Positions 17,816 to 32,571 of a DNA stretch of 64,000 nt are shown piece after piece. The notes below the pieces were generated by a model, which did no database searches, was not told the DNA's origin, and saw nothing but the letters and a program-made list of their open reading frames with translations. Within the stretch, counting starts at the first letter, position 1. The number at the start of each line of letters is the position of its first letter. Origin of the DNA: Lingula anatina (Eukaryota > Brachiopoda > Lingulata > Lingulida > Lingulidae); assembly GCF_001039355.2 (NCBI RefSeq), contig NW_019774103.1:205562-269561 (forward strand), read 5' to 3'. A program made the translations under genes and the position numbers.

Positions 17816-20800
17816 TTCAATATTTCCAAAGTACTGGAATGCTATGAAAAGCGTTTGGATCAAAAGTCAAAGTGATGACCAATGCAACATATATGAAAGT
17901 AACTCCGCCTTTTGAGCACAAAGTGACTAAAAATTACTCAACATTATCATTTGATAAAAAAAACTACCACAATTCACACATTTTGATTTTTCATTACCAC
18001 AAGCAGACACATGTTCGAAATGACATGCTCAATAACTTAGCCCACTTTTTTATAAAAATTAAAGAAACGATATATGGTGGGACTTTAAAACGTGCCAAAA
18101 TTAAACATAAACACGTTCGCAATAAAAAAAGCTGATTTGCCCAACTGCCAACTGTCTTGCAATCCAATAATTTTTATAAATATGCAAGAGAATTATAAAA
18201 AGTCAGAAAATCAGTACATGCTTGGCAAAGTGACATGGTGAGTGAATCCAATAATGCCTTGCTAAAATTGAATGCCACAAGCGTTTCATGATTTTGATAC
18301 AAATTTCTACACTAAATGTAATTGATTGTTCTTGGGAGTGATAAGTTTCACTCAAAGATTACACACACATCACAAGAACAACATGTTATCATTATAAATG
18401 TAATACACTATTTAAAATTCCAGCATTTTTAGTTACTAAAATATATAAGAAGGTACTACTACTAGGATACTGAAAACCATTTAACTTGTGATATATCCAG
18501 CAAGCTATTCAAATTGCCCCTTTAATGGAAACTTGAATGTTAAAAATTTTTAATCAGATGCATTCACATTGCAAGGGAATTGACTGCATTAATAAATGCA
18601 CATTTTTGCAGCACATTTGTGCATTAAGTAACTTAGGTTACTCTACCTGGTATGTGAGAACATTAAAAAATCATTTTAACTTATTCAGTGCTACTGCTTC
18701 TGGGGTGATTTTTTCTTTACAATTCCAATCATCTTTAAGGTTGGCTACAAGCCTTTTTATACTATACATGTTTAAAAAAGTCCAATTTTTGTCTAAATAC
18801 CAAGCAAAGATACTTAATTATCTTTCCAGATTCAGACCATACAAACTATCAGACCTTTGATTAAGAATAAATGATGTTGAACTTTCCATTTGAAATGTTA
18901 GGTCCAAGTATAGATTGTGGTTTTTAAAAAACGAAATAGATGTTCAAGTAGATAGTGATTTGTTTAAAAATAAATTATTCAATCAGAAACTGTACAAAAC
19001 ATTGATTGCAAAGTGCAGAGATTGATCGAGCAATGATTCATGAGTGTGAGAAAAAAATGGCTTTTTTAATAGGAAAATTAGATTTGGCACAAAAACCCCA
19101 TATAGAGTCTCTTGTAACTAATCAATTGGCTGGATGTGTGAGGTATAAAGTTTTAATGAACAAATTTAATTTGGAATATGGCGGTGCATTTACTTGTAGT
19201 AAAAACATAACTCAGAAGGTGATTGGAATTGTAAAAAAAAAAAAAAAAAAAAAAAATTGGTGAAAGTTTCAGGTTTCCAATTAGGTACTCTCTAGTGAAG
19301 CAAAAATATTTCTGAAAATAATAATTTCTTAAATCTTATTTTGATTTGAAAAAAAAAAATAAATAAATAAAATTCCTAAGGCAGTGGAAAATAAATGATG
19401 TCTAAAATCAGCTGTCATCATCAATCTTTTGACCTTTATCTTACATGTCATGACAGTGTAATCACATGCTAGTACTTATTTTTTATATCATCAATATTAT
19501 TTTGCATCCCCAGTTTAATAGTACAACTCTGTTCTACTTCAGAATTCTTTAACATAAGAAGATATTTTTTCTGTCAGCAAATATCATTTCCCAAGCTAAA
19601 AAACTTTTACTGGGGAATGTTCAAATAAAAATGCCAACAGCATATTTAAGACCGTTTTATCTTACACATAATTTTCATGTGAAATTATAAACTTTTTTCG
19701 GATAATAATAATAATAAATTAATAATAAATAATTATAAATAATAATAAATAATCAGAAGAAAACAATACATTGTGACACAATTTTTACCACTGTATTCCC
19801 CTTGCTTGTGTACACTAAAATCAACACCTCATAATTAGAATTACTAAAATTCACACGAAGAGAATGTCTGCTTCAAACTAGTTGGAACCAAGTAGTAGAC
19901 TCATTTTGGACACTATCTTCCCTTTTTACATGAATGTGCAATGTTCCATTGATAATTGACAGGAAAATGATATGGATGATCAGTATAGTCTCTGCTCTCC
20001 ACATAGTGCAGTTTTATAAGCAACCCACAACATTTCATCCAGCCTCTGGCATCCAGGCTCTCTGTTTAGTAAAAGATCCGTTTCCAGCACCATTTTCAAA
20101 TGGTCTCATGCAACTGTCCCAGCCAAAATAGCACAGATAATAATTAACAGTACAGCCACACATATCAGCATAATGATCTTCTTCTGCAAGTAAAGAATTA
20201 TGGGAAAGTTTAAATCTTTGGATACAAGTATAGCACTTTATGACAAAAACAATAATAATAATAATAATTATAATATTTATTAATTCTAGCATATTTTCAC
20301 CCAAGGTTATGACCAAGCAGTTACATAATTACGTAGAATAATGACGCAAGTTAATATTTGGTGCATGTGCTTTCAGTAATGACAAGGTGCGTTCACAATG
20401 AACCTATCATACTAACTCCACAGGGACTCTTGCTGAATGCAATCAGATTAACATGCTTCCGCCTGGTGTTGAGTACAATACAGAAAAGCTGGTGATTATA
20501 CCAGTGCGTTGGAAACCAGAGAAGGCGTGTTTATTTGTTAATCTGATTGCATTCAGCGCGAGTCCCATGAAGTTCATCGGAAGTAGTTAGCATGACAGAT
20601 TCATTGTGTATGCACCTATAAACTGAATGTGTCCTGTTTGGAGAAGAACTATAGGGAAACATTTTCCCTGGTATGTTGGTAATGAATAAAGCTATTACAT
20701 TCAGTTTGAACATAAACCTACTGGAGTTTCATAAACAGTTTCTCTACATTTTTTTGTCAGTTCAACTTTAAGTAGACATCAAAGATGACACATATACATT

Positions 20801-23800
20801 TATAAAAAAAAAAAAAAGAAATTAAGACAGATTCAATTACATCTGAGAAAGATGGATGCAACAGTTTTCAAGTTTTTAAAAAACTCAGCAACTTTCACTT
20901 CAACAACTGATATGACCTGAATAAAAGAAATGTTTTTCACTGTTCACAATTTCCAGCAGCTTTCTACCAACCAGCAAATTTAACATGTAACAGCCCCCTC
21001 TATAACACAATGTAATGGGTTGAAGAGAACAAATGTATTCTACTGCAGGATTGCAAAACACCACAAAATAGGCCAATGCCTTTTCAGGAAATTAGCCAAT
21101 CATGCAGATTTTCAACCTCAATCTCTATCTACCAAAGCTCCAGCAACACAAAAATATGGTTTGGTACTTTGTAAACATTGCAAAAATGCATGCAAAAAAG
21201 GCCACCAAAATGGAGCCAGTGTGCTTAAAATGGTTTGTTTTTGATTGGCACAACAGAGCCAGTGAAAGTAAACCATCCCATTGTGTAATTTCATGTTATG
21301 ACCAGTCAAACTGATGTGATACAGATATGCAAAAAGAGACCAGAACAAAAATGGCAGTTCTGGTGTTAACGTTACCAACAATTTATGCAATAAAATAAAA
21401 AGATAAAGAAATAGAGTATTAAAAACTTTCGTGAAAATAATGCTGTCATGTTGACTTTAAAAAACTCCACGTGCCTTTTTGCCAAAAAAGAAAAAGCCTT
21501 TCATGAATCTAAAGTGAAATAAAGATTGTTTGATAGTTATGGTGTTAATAAATGTGTTGGATGGTGACAGCCATGGATTTTGTGATAACACAGACAGACA
21601 CAGGTTGTCAGATGATTTATCGACTCCAACATGGTTTGATCCAGGGGTAAGGGAAAAAACTGTTCCACAAACCATGTAAAAATTTTAATGCAACAATCCC
21701 AATCCTGTCAGCAAATATAAAACAAATTTTTGTAGATTGTCTCCTCCACAAATACTAGTCACATCCATGGGGCATACTAATATTTAGCTTAACTTTCCCA
21801 TTCTACTATATACAAAACAGCTGTCTGCATGGTGTGATAATTCTGAAATTACTAAAACCAATTTCCTTCAGGGGCCTCCTTGGAAATTAAAGCATTTCAT
21901 CTATTACGTCAAAGGGCATCCTGTTGTTTGATTTCATTTGCAAGTCAGGATGTCAATATAATAAAATATGAACCAGTGAAGCAGGAATATATACATTCAA
22001 AAGCCATACTTATTGCTTCCAAGTCAAGATGTTCCTCATAAAACAAAGGGCAGTTAGGACAGGTTGTACAGATACCCATCAAAAATGGAGCTACCACAAC
22101 CTTCACAACCAGCCACGATTTCTCACCATTTCAAAATTCAATTACTTTAAATCTGGTTTTGGCTTAGCGTATGAAGAACACAGAAAAATATAAGAAATAA
22201 TCTGAGACAAAACAATTTATTTCCACTCAAGTAACTGTCTTCCATACTGCACACCCGCTTTCCTCCAGAAAGGATCTATAACTACAGTACAGTCACACAA
22301 AACATTCATGTATATTTAAACATTATTTTTATTGTTGAGTTTACAATTATTAAAAAAATTGCACTTTTATATTTTGAACGCACCCTATAGATCATTAGAA
22401 GGCCTTTACCTAAAAGCATTCAGTTTTTATTCCTAAGTATTAAAGCATAAATGGCCCAACTATAAATTATAATGTTGATACTACAAAATCATACCTGATC
22501 TCTTTTTGAATCAAGATTTTACCCTTCCAATTCATAAACGAAGTAACTGTCCAAAATAAGATATTCATTTAGAACAGTCCAGTATATCTTGTTTTAAATC
22601 TGAATATAAATAATTGCTCTATAAAGTCCTGTCCTTTTGATACTACGTAAAATTTTCTTTCAAATTTAATTTTAGAAACGATTAGCAAACTGACAAACTA
22701 AGTGCTCACATCGTATGGCTGAATTCGGGCTCATTGACTAAAGTATCTCCAAAATTAACATTTCCCTCTATTTTAAAATATATCTATACATACTTTCCGC
22801 ACAAAAACACTGCATCATCAACACATTATAAAAATCATAAATTGGTACTTGGTTCGCAAAACCAAGCACAGAGGTTACATCAGTCTATTGGTATGGTCTA
22901 AATTATCATGACGTGGTATAGTGAAAAATACACACTTATCACTTTAGATTACACACACTGTGCACTTTCCTCTAAGCTAAAACCTACTTGTGCAAGTTAT
23001 TTTTATTTCACAATGTGATCAATACAGCAATTCTATCCACCAGCAATGGCATCAACTCATGAACTTATGTTTACAAATAATTCAACATAATTGCATCAAC
23101 AAAAATATCTCATTACACAGTAATTCACGTTTCTAGAAAGAATTAGCTAATAATCTCCTACATTAAAAACAAATAAATCACGTAGCTATACAATCCACAT
23201 ACATTTGAAATGAAAGTTATATTGTGATTTTAAAAATCTGCATACTCAACCTAGCTACAACTTAATCAACTTAAATAATATTTTTATAGAAAGAAAAAAA
23301 AAAAACTTTAAAACTTTCTGAATTTATCCACATTTCAAAAACACTTTAATTGCAATCTGTACAGTTCATTTCTCACATGAAACAAACACCAACTGGTCCA
23401 CATTCTGACTGCGTAGCAACACACCAGGTACAGAACTACTTCTAAGCACCACAATTCTAATACAACAAGTGATCCTTTTAAAGAAAATCAAAAAGGACTT
23501 AAATGCAATACATAAAATCGACAGCTATTTATGAATTACAATCAAGAAACACACAACAGACCAGTGGTCTACATCTAAAGGTGATCTTTAGAGTTAAAAA
23601 AGATTTTACCAATGCCATGTTTTATGCCTGTATTGGATATGAAATATCAAGAACTGTGCTATATTATCATTCGACGATTATAATTATTTTTTGGTTTCAA
23701 GCTGACTTACGTGGGTGTTGGGATAAAGACATGGAGCAAAATAGACTTATTTTTTGCCATGAAGCAAGACATGTCAGACATGTCTCTGGCAGCAACTTCA

Positions 23801-26800
23801 TAGTTGAAGGACGGACACAAGTCCTGATAAGAATATACTGCAAAATGCCACTTACACAATATAACTTCTACTTGTTGACAACCAAAGCTGTCAAGATATT
23901 TCCAAGGAAGGATGTGTTGTACTTTAAACTTAAAATTGCATGTCACATTGAAAAAAATAATAAATAAATAAATAATTATAAACCTTCACATAAATTTACT
24001 TTTATTTTTCTTTCAAACCTGTGATTTATGTGAAATAAATAAATAAATAAATAAATAAAATAAAACCCCTTGAACCTGACAATTACAACTTTCTATCAGG
24101 ATCCAACCCACATCTACCTGTTATAATACAATTAATACTTGAACTAAGTCGGTGGGTGGGGTGCCGAGTGTACTTCGGTTGATTCATGATACTTCAGCTA
24201 CCACTTGCTGAATAAAAATCACATCTAATATTTGAACATTTACATTAATGTTTGAACTATTTATGCCACTTTCTTTTATGTAGTACACAGTGACAATATT
24301 TCCATATAATCTTCACGAGATACAACTATTTAACATTACCAATTTATATTCTTCATGAGAGAAACCTATACCTGTAATCAAAAATTTGATTTAAAAAAAA
24401 AACAAAAAATCATCAATAGATAATAAGTTTAAACTTATTTACATTTACAAACACACGTGTATATATTATATATATATTAATATGTATATAGCTAATACAC
24501 TTATAAAATTGCAAGATAGTTAACATAATAGCTAAAATAATCTTCCAGTCCTCAGTACTTCATACAAAAAATATTACAAACATAATGTTATAAAAAGCAA
24601 CTGCATTTTCTGAGCATAGTGCCAAATTTGACTGATAAAGAAACCTAGCTTGGCATTTTCCACAAGAAGTTTAACTTAGACAAAGGATAGCCAATCAAAT
24701 TTGTTTGAACCAATAAACATACATTTGTGGATTCATCATACATTTATGAATCCTAGTGCTCATGTCTATTTGAAAACTGTAACAAAATCTGAAAATTATC
24801 CGCTCCTACGAACCACACCATGTTGATATGTAAACCCCTGATGGCTCACGGTCTTTCTAGGTTTTCTAATAAAACAAATTTTATGAAACTAGATGCAACA
24901 TGGGTACATTTCGGTTGGAGAGAAATAAAATTTGTATTTCAGTTAAACAATTTAAGATGAATTATAAAAAAATAGAGGCAATTGTTGGAATCCTTATCCA
25001 GGAATGTTAAACTTTGGAGTTCATACACATACAGATATTCTTGAAAGTGGCAGAAAAAAAAAGAAAAAAAAAAGAAAAAAACTTGGCTATCCTTATCCTT
25101 TTTAAAGCATATTCAGTATCCCAAAGAAACAACTCGAGGCAAATACTAGTATACTGTAAGACACTTGCATGTCTGAATCTCAGAACAGCCGTTCTCCCCC
25201 CTCAAATGCACTCAAACAGCAAAGCAAGTCCTTCTTCAAAAATGCACAAGTACAACAGTCTAATGGTGAAGCTATTCTTAGAAAAGCTTTCAAACTGAAG
25301 TATAATGCCATAAAAGTGAACCTTTAAGCAAAAACATCTAAATTACCAACCATACTATGATGTATTGTCTCTTCACAAGCAACTCACACTGAGTCATCCC
25401 GTTTTCTAGTCGTTATGAACACTTCATAGAACTGGATCAATATGGTAACTGTACAAGTCCAGTGAACTTTAAGTCCAAAGGAGGGACACCTGATCTGCTA
25501 CTATGAAAACTTGGAACAACTTTCCTTACACCAAGTTTAGTAGCATTACCATAACGTGATAGACATTACCACTTATACAATCAATGATATTATATACAAG
25601 TTTCTGAGTACAGTAATTAGATATACAATGAGGATATAAAGAAATCACAGGCAGGAGGTTCTGGGCTATTTACACTGGGATCTAGGGAAACAGTCTGCAT
25701 AAAAGAGTCCTGGCTTCTGGAATTAATTTATTTTTCAATAATATTTCTAAAAAAATTTTTTTTTTGCAATCTACACCAGTCAGTTCTTCCTTTTTCTTTC
25801 TTTTTTCTTCTTTCTTTTTTATTTTCTCTAGTCTTGGATTTCCATAAGGTCTAAGCCACAGGGAATGCCCCAATATTGGCACTTTGATCCCCCAAAACAA
25901 CGTCCAAAATCCTCATCATGCCAGATCTGCAGGCAACATACATGCAGTAATGTGTCGAAATAGCGTGCAATAATCACATGACGCCAACTGAGATACCAAT
26001 GATGAGGGCTATAACTCCTAGTAACACCACGCAGCAAATTATCATCATAATCTTTTTCTGAAAAAATAAATGAAAATAAAAAGAACTTAAATTACAGTCA
26101 AATGAAAATACATAATATACGATAAGAAAGTGCAATATAAATTAAATATCAAAACTACACATTTTTGTTGCAAAGCAACATACTAGTATCACTCAGACTA
26201 AGCCTGACTATGATGAGAAAATTACATAAACAAAAAGTGATATTTTTGCAAAGTGATATTTTTGAACAATAACTGTTGTCTGTTTATGGATATAATGACA
26301 AACAGAGTTTTCACTTGACATTTAAATTCATCCACAAATTGAGCACAGCTTTATTCAAATTCTCAAGGCTCATTTAATTTAAAAATGCATCTATTCCACA
26401 TTTCAATTTTTCAAAAAGAAAAAAAAATTCCATTAAAAAATCCAATTAAAAGTTTTCAAAAAAAAAAAAAAAAAAATCTGATATTGATAAGGAGTCAGAC
26501 TTTCCATATTTTATAGCATCCCAAGACATTTGTCCAAGGATACAATAGCATATTACTGGACATAGGCTCACCTGTAAGCAACCCATACCCCATCCCACCC
26601 ATGAAATGCCTTCCATTAAAACAGCAGACAGGAAAACAAATACAACTCTGCTGCCTTAGTTCGACACAAAGTGACTACAGGTAATTTATAACCATCGTTG
26701 ATTAAGTAAAAGGATGCCCGGTGAGCCTATATCATTCAAAATACTCTAGATAACAGACTAATTAATAATAACCAGATGAAATTATGACAAAAGTATTAGA

Positions 26801-29800
26801 AAATGTACTACTCAAAATTGCCATATTTGATTAAGAAATGAAAGGCAGACAAGTTTTAATGCTGGTTCATGCTTTGATGAGATAATGAAAATCAAAGGGC
26901 CACATTTCCAGGCCCCCCAAATTTATTGTTCCATACACAATCACACTAATCACTATGGTCACATTCAGGTCAGTCAAAGCTAAAGCTGATTTTGTGCAAA
27001 CTTTTAAAAGCAGAAGATTTGATTTCAGACTTCTCATTTCAAGATGAAATTTATGCTTGGGGGCTCAATACCTCCATTTTAACCCACCCACTTCCCACTG
27101 TCCTAACTGCTTTACTCAAAAGAGAGATAATGCAGTTTTGGTGGGAGTGGGTGGAGTACTATCAAAAACCTATTTCCTAAAGTTATCAAAACTGTCCTGA
27201 ATATGATGTGCGTCAGAGCAACTATTTCAATCAACCACAAGCAACACAACCTAAACTTAAGCTCTACAAAGAATTAAAAGCCATATGCTACTAAGGCAAG
27301 GGATGGAGGTATTCTGTGGTAGACCCTGTGGCTAAAACATATCCAAAATTTTAAAGAGTAATTTTTTTGTAAGGTTAATTGACTGCTACATACAAAAAAC
27401 AGTCAACTGGTCCACAGGTGCAAGATGAAGTTTTTTTCTAATAATCACAAACAATATTTCATAAAAATCCAAAAATAAGAATTCAAGACAAGGCACATGT
27501 AAAAAAAGAGGTTTTCCAAGGTATTCTCTTTGATTTTAAAACATTTCTAGCATTTGATTGACTGAGGGTCAAATATTGCTTTTATAGACATATCACATAT
27601 AGTGCCGATAAATAGAAATAGATGGGAAATAAGGACTGGGAACTGTTACAGCTATCAATACCTCTATTTATCATCCCTCCCAGCATCCTTATTGTATTGA
27701 GACTTAGCACCTCTACATCTGATATTATTAAAGGTATATACACACAGAATGCAAAGGCAAGACAAGACACAGTTCAACACCACTCTGAAACCAATCACAA
27801 GTAATAGGTATATTTATGGAATTATAGCAAGGTATATATTGGTTTATCAGAAAAGTGCATAGCATGCGGTTTCCCTATAATAAAGTATCTAGATAGGCTA
27901 CATGTCAGACAAAGGTGTGTGGTACAAATGACAGAGATGAACAAGGTTAAGTGTAGCACACAGTGGGTTTTTTTCACACCAAGATCTGTACATATGCACA
28001 CAAACATATTGCCCATATATATAAAGCATAATGAATATTGAAAAGGGAACCGCAATGGTGATATGCCAGAGGAAATGTTTTCTTGAGGAAAAGATTAGCA
28101 CTTAAGAGGTGATAACAATGGCAATCAACGCATTTCAATCTAGAATGTGAAAAATTAAGATCAGCCATCAAGAATCCACACCAGGTATTCCAGAGAATTC
28201 ATCCACAGCAGGAAAAAGTACAAAGCACACTTCTTTTCTCTGCTTCACGAGGACAGACACTCTTAGATCCTAATTTCATTTGAAAATATCTTTGGTTGAT
28301 CTGTGGCACCAAATCAATTTGTTCACTAAAATCAATCTAAACTGTACAAAAATATGCAACGTATCAAATACAAAAAAAAAGTTAAATAAAAAAATAAAAG
28401 AGGTAATAATTACCAAAAGTTGTGGCAAAGGTGCTAGCTACTATTACCACCACATCGGTTACCACTTAGGCACACAGAGAGAATGATAATAAAGATAATC
28501 ACTAGGAGGAGTACTGCACAACATATGATGAGCAGGAACTTTTTCTGCAACAAAAGAAGACAACATAGACAAAGAAGATAAGCAAAAACAACAATAATGA
28601 TGAATATAGAAAATATATGCACACACGTATACATATTTTAAGAAGTACTAAATTCATAAATCAACTTGGATGTTTAGTATGATAAAAGAAGAAAGAAATG
28701 GTCGGAAACTCTCACTTGCATGTTCTCTTTGGGGGTATAAAACAGCAGAAAATTATAGCAAAGAGTTACAGTTTTTAATTCCAATGTTTTAATTTTCCTT
28801 AAAATAGGTGTCTAACCAGTACAGCACAAGCCCATATCAAGTGACAATAGTCCTACTACTATAATCAGTTATTTGCAGTTTTGTCAGTAACCAAAAATTC
28901 AGTCATTTCTGTAATGCTGTCACCTCTACGAAACAATTTAGGGTTAACCAAAATGTACTATTTAATGGTTTCTACTGAAAAACTAATGGTGTTGAAAGCA
29001 TTTTTAATATCTCATACTGGATTATTAAAAATGCTGTTAATATTCATTCAAAATCAATAGTACTGCCATAAATCTCCATCACCTTAATGCAGAAGAAGAG
29101 AAATCAAACTTTGCATAGGATCAAGCTCCATCAGCAAGTCTTAAAGAGTGCCAGTTTTGAAAAGAAGCAGCACCACAGGATGAAAAAGTTGTATATATCA
29201 AGAAAAAAAGAACATTTACGACATATAGAAGAATCAAATCTTATTTTTTCATTTTTTTCTAGATTATTTCTACATATTGTCATCTAACTGTCTGCTTCAT
29301 TAGTATAATTAGTATAAACTACGTTAAAGTGTGTTAGTTTTTTTCACCACCAAGAGAAACATGCAAGTACATAAAAAATGTATGTATGTCAACTGGACTG
29401 ATTGCAAGTCCATTTCTTGAGTCATTCTAACATATAAAATAATAAATTAGCTGTGTGTAAATTTGCTTCAATAAAGCTTTTTTTCTTTGGGTCATTTTCT
29501 TTTTTTTTTTTTACTCTTTCCTTTCTTGTTTTCTTTTCAGTATCACTATAAACCAAAAGAATGAAACAAAAAAGAGGTTGCCTTTTTTGACATGTTAGCA
29601 AAACTCAACCTTCCAAGTTAATCTATACAACTGATGATGTTACAAAATAGAATCCAATCGAACAAAAAATTTGTGTAACATAAAAAAAATAATAATAAAA
29701 ATAAAAATAATAATAATAATAACAGAGAAGTAAAATCAAAATAACAACTTTGAACTTGTGATAAATTCAAAAATAAATCCAAAACTTCAAGCCCATAATG

Positions 29801-32520
29801 TCCACAGCCAAGTATGTTCATGACCACCATGATCTGTGCGAACAGCTGCCAAGAACACTGAAAGAGTCAACAGTAAACAGAAATAGGATACTTACCTTGA
29901 TCTGTTACAACCCCCACCCATAAAAAACCATAACCCCACTCAACCATCAATGGCCTATTACAATCTGACTACTAAAAAACATATCTCCACAATCCCCACA
30001 GATCCCTTGTTCAGCATTTACCCAATATTTGCTTTATCACAGATACTGGAAAAACAAAGACACACGAACCCTTGGTGTGTATTCATTGTTTGAAAGCTAG
30101 GAATACCGTGAAATCTCAGGTCAGTGCAGAAGTGTATAGACCACTGATGGTTCATCTTACCCCTCTAACCCGAACCCCGCACACTTACCCGTCGAGCTTT
30201 GCTTTGGTATTTCACTGCTTTCTTTGTGTCTTGTTTAGCAGTTTCAATGTAGTCTACTGACTGATCCACATTGTACTCTATTCTGTCAATCATTTCCCCC
30301 TGGAACACAGGACAAGTTGGGTGGAGGATACATACAAAGGCTCATCAAAGTGAGAAAATATCAAAGAAACAAACAGTAACGCTGCTTTCCACTAAATGGC
30401 ATTACTTAAAACTCATTTTCTTATCAGGGTTATTTCATTGAGATTCAAGATATTTTAATTTCTAAAAATTTTTTCAATATTCACCATTAATAACAGCAAG
30501 GGGAGTAAATTAAGTCGACAAATCATAAGTTTACATTTGGCAGCAACCCAAGAAGGTGCCTCCTGTTTTGATTTGAAGCCCCAAAACATAGGAAGTTTCA
30601 TTAGCACAACAGGATGAAGTAATCCTCAGTTTCTGTAATCTAAAAATAACTGTCCAGCATAAAATCTAGGCCAACTACAGCAATTTTCAAGAAGAAAGCA
30701 AAGTGCTAACCTACCTGCTGTTCAACCAACATAGCCATATCCATGAACATGTCATGGAGTTCTTTTATACTGTTTTCTAATTTTATGATATCATTATGTC
30801 TTGCTTCTATGTCTGCAAGGGATCTTTTTGCCTGTTCTGTTTCCATAATGATCTAAAACATGGAAAAAAAACACTCATAAGAGATAAAACAATGAAGTAG
30901 TAAAATTCAAATTTAGATTTATCATAATAACATACAGATAATGGCTTAAGGATCAGGTATCAAAATCAAACTAAATACACCTAAGGTAGAATCTTGTCTA
31001 TCACTATCATGGATCTAGAAGCAAAGAGATCATTACAATCTGTAATTACTTATTGTTGCCAAAGTTCCGTCTAATTTCAAAGATATCGCAAAAATTACCA
31101 AAACTAAATTGCATCATAAAGACAGACCCAGGGTCATGAATTTTTAAAGATATGAACAATGTCACAGAGTTGTGTGTACAGTTAAAATCGATGAGTAAGG
31201 TGCGTGGTAGCCTTAAGGCCTTTGCTAATGAAATTATAATTTTTAAACAATTTATAAACTTTATTTCACATACACCACTGCAATACATGTGGAAAGTAAA
31301 ATATATTTTGTAACACACCAAGTAGAATAATGTAGATGGCACATTTGTATTGGAATTCTGAACAAATCAACATACAAACTATTTGCTTGTAACCTGTCGG
31401 TAACCAAGGGTCTGTTTGTATTGATTAATTCTTCCGCCTATCCTTAAAGCTAAAAAAAAATGTTTTTCAAATGTTCAACTGACAACAAAAAAGACCCTCT
31501 CCTGATAAGAGTCTTTCTTACTTACTCCTTGTGTAAATATTGCAGGGTTCCCAGATTCTAACATATCTTCTAATTCATCATTAGTTGTTGACCTGCCAGC
31601 TGAAATATTAGGTTGACACTGCTATTACTAAACAGATATTAGTTAAAAAAAAAAAAAGATTGAGGCTGTATCATATATGATTTGAGCCCATTATCTTTGC
31701 CAAAAAATGAAAGTTTGTGAAATGGTGATGTTTTTTTTTAACACCTGAAATCCCATTCTTTGATAAGAGTGTAATGCTGAACCAGTTTAAATGCATGGCT
31801 GGGCAAGTGTTTGCACAAAATTGCTTACAGAAATGAATTTTGTTTTCATTTTGATATTTATGCCACTGATTCTCCAAAAGAAAAAAAAAAAAAAAAAGAA
31901 CCTTTGCCTCTACATTAAACAAAAAACAATTATGTGTTTCTTCTTTCTTCTGAGAAGGAAAATATGAAGGCATAGCTGTGCTTTAGTGAAAAAAATCATG
32001 CTCAAAGTAAAATAATGGAGACAAATATCTTATATTTATATTTATACACACACACATAAATTCATATTTAAGTGCATCTGTTACAATAAAATTTTCATAT
32101 TCCGATATGACTACAGTGACCAAAATAAAGAATGACCCGAGGAGAAAAAGTGGTACAGTACAAAGATTTCTGTGCATTGTGAAAAAAATTAAAAGTTCCA
32201 ATGCAGTGTTAAGAAGTAAAAGAAGCCCACTCAAGAAGTTAAATAAATAAATAAATAAATGAATATAACATTATGATAATGTGATAGATAATATCGCACA
32301 GCCCAAGAATGTAAGATCAAGCAACTGTGAATTAATTGTTTTTTCTCAAAACAATGAAAGTGTCATAGAACGAACCAATATAATAAAATGAAAGACAGTT
32401 TAAAGTGCACATGCTTAACAAAAGTTCCATAGTTATTGACCCTCACAAATATATATAATGAATGATTTATGCAAAAAGAGTAGGACTCCCTTCCATTGCC
32501 AAAAAAAAAAAAATAAATAA

Positions 32521-32571
<51 letters not shown>

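Larger units (their letters stand above)
16984..24075. repeat. Long duplication A, copy 2 (probable haplotype 2)
   Basis: The second copy of 9487-16981. It lacks the TTAA element and the 107-bp element carried by copy 1, and has about 50 extra bases near 18560-18610. Tail exon A is unchanged at 20106-20183. Copy 2 continues smoothly into unique sequence after 24075, so it is the copy joined to the rest of the gene. Confidence 0.9.

Noticed and set aside
12906-20183. Four tail exons for syntaxin, counting both copies of tail A
   Set aside because: The two tail A exons are identical and sit in duplicated blocks split by an N; they are best counted once.
13946-21244. Cys/His/Lys-rich 74-residue ORF in both copies of duplication A
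   Set aside because: The spacing of Cys and His does not form a clear zinc finger; it is short, and present in both only because the region is duplicated.
16439-23967. A 145-154 residue + strand ORF present in both copies of duplication A (16439-16876 and 23503-23967)
   Set aside because: The copies differ by frameshifts near the 3' end, no family is recognisable, and it lies antisense inside the syntaxin gene. Conservation is explained by allelism.
32041-32234. Hydrophobic - strand ORF as a possible membrane protein
   Set aside because: AT-rich intron sequence readily gives Leu/Phe/Ile runs; no conserved motif or splice context.
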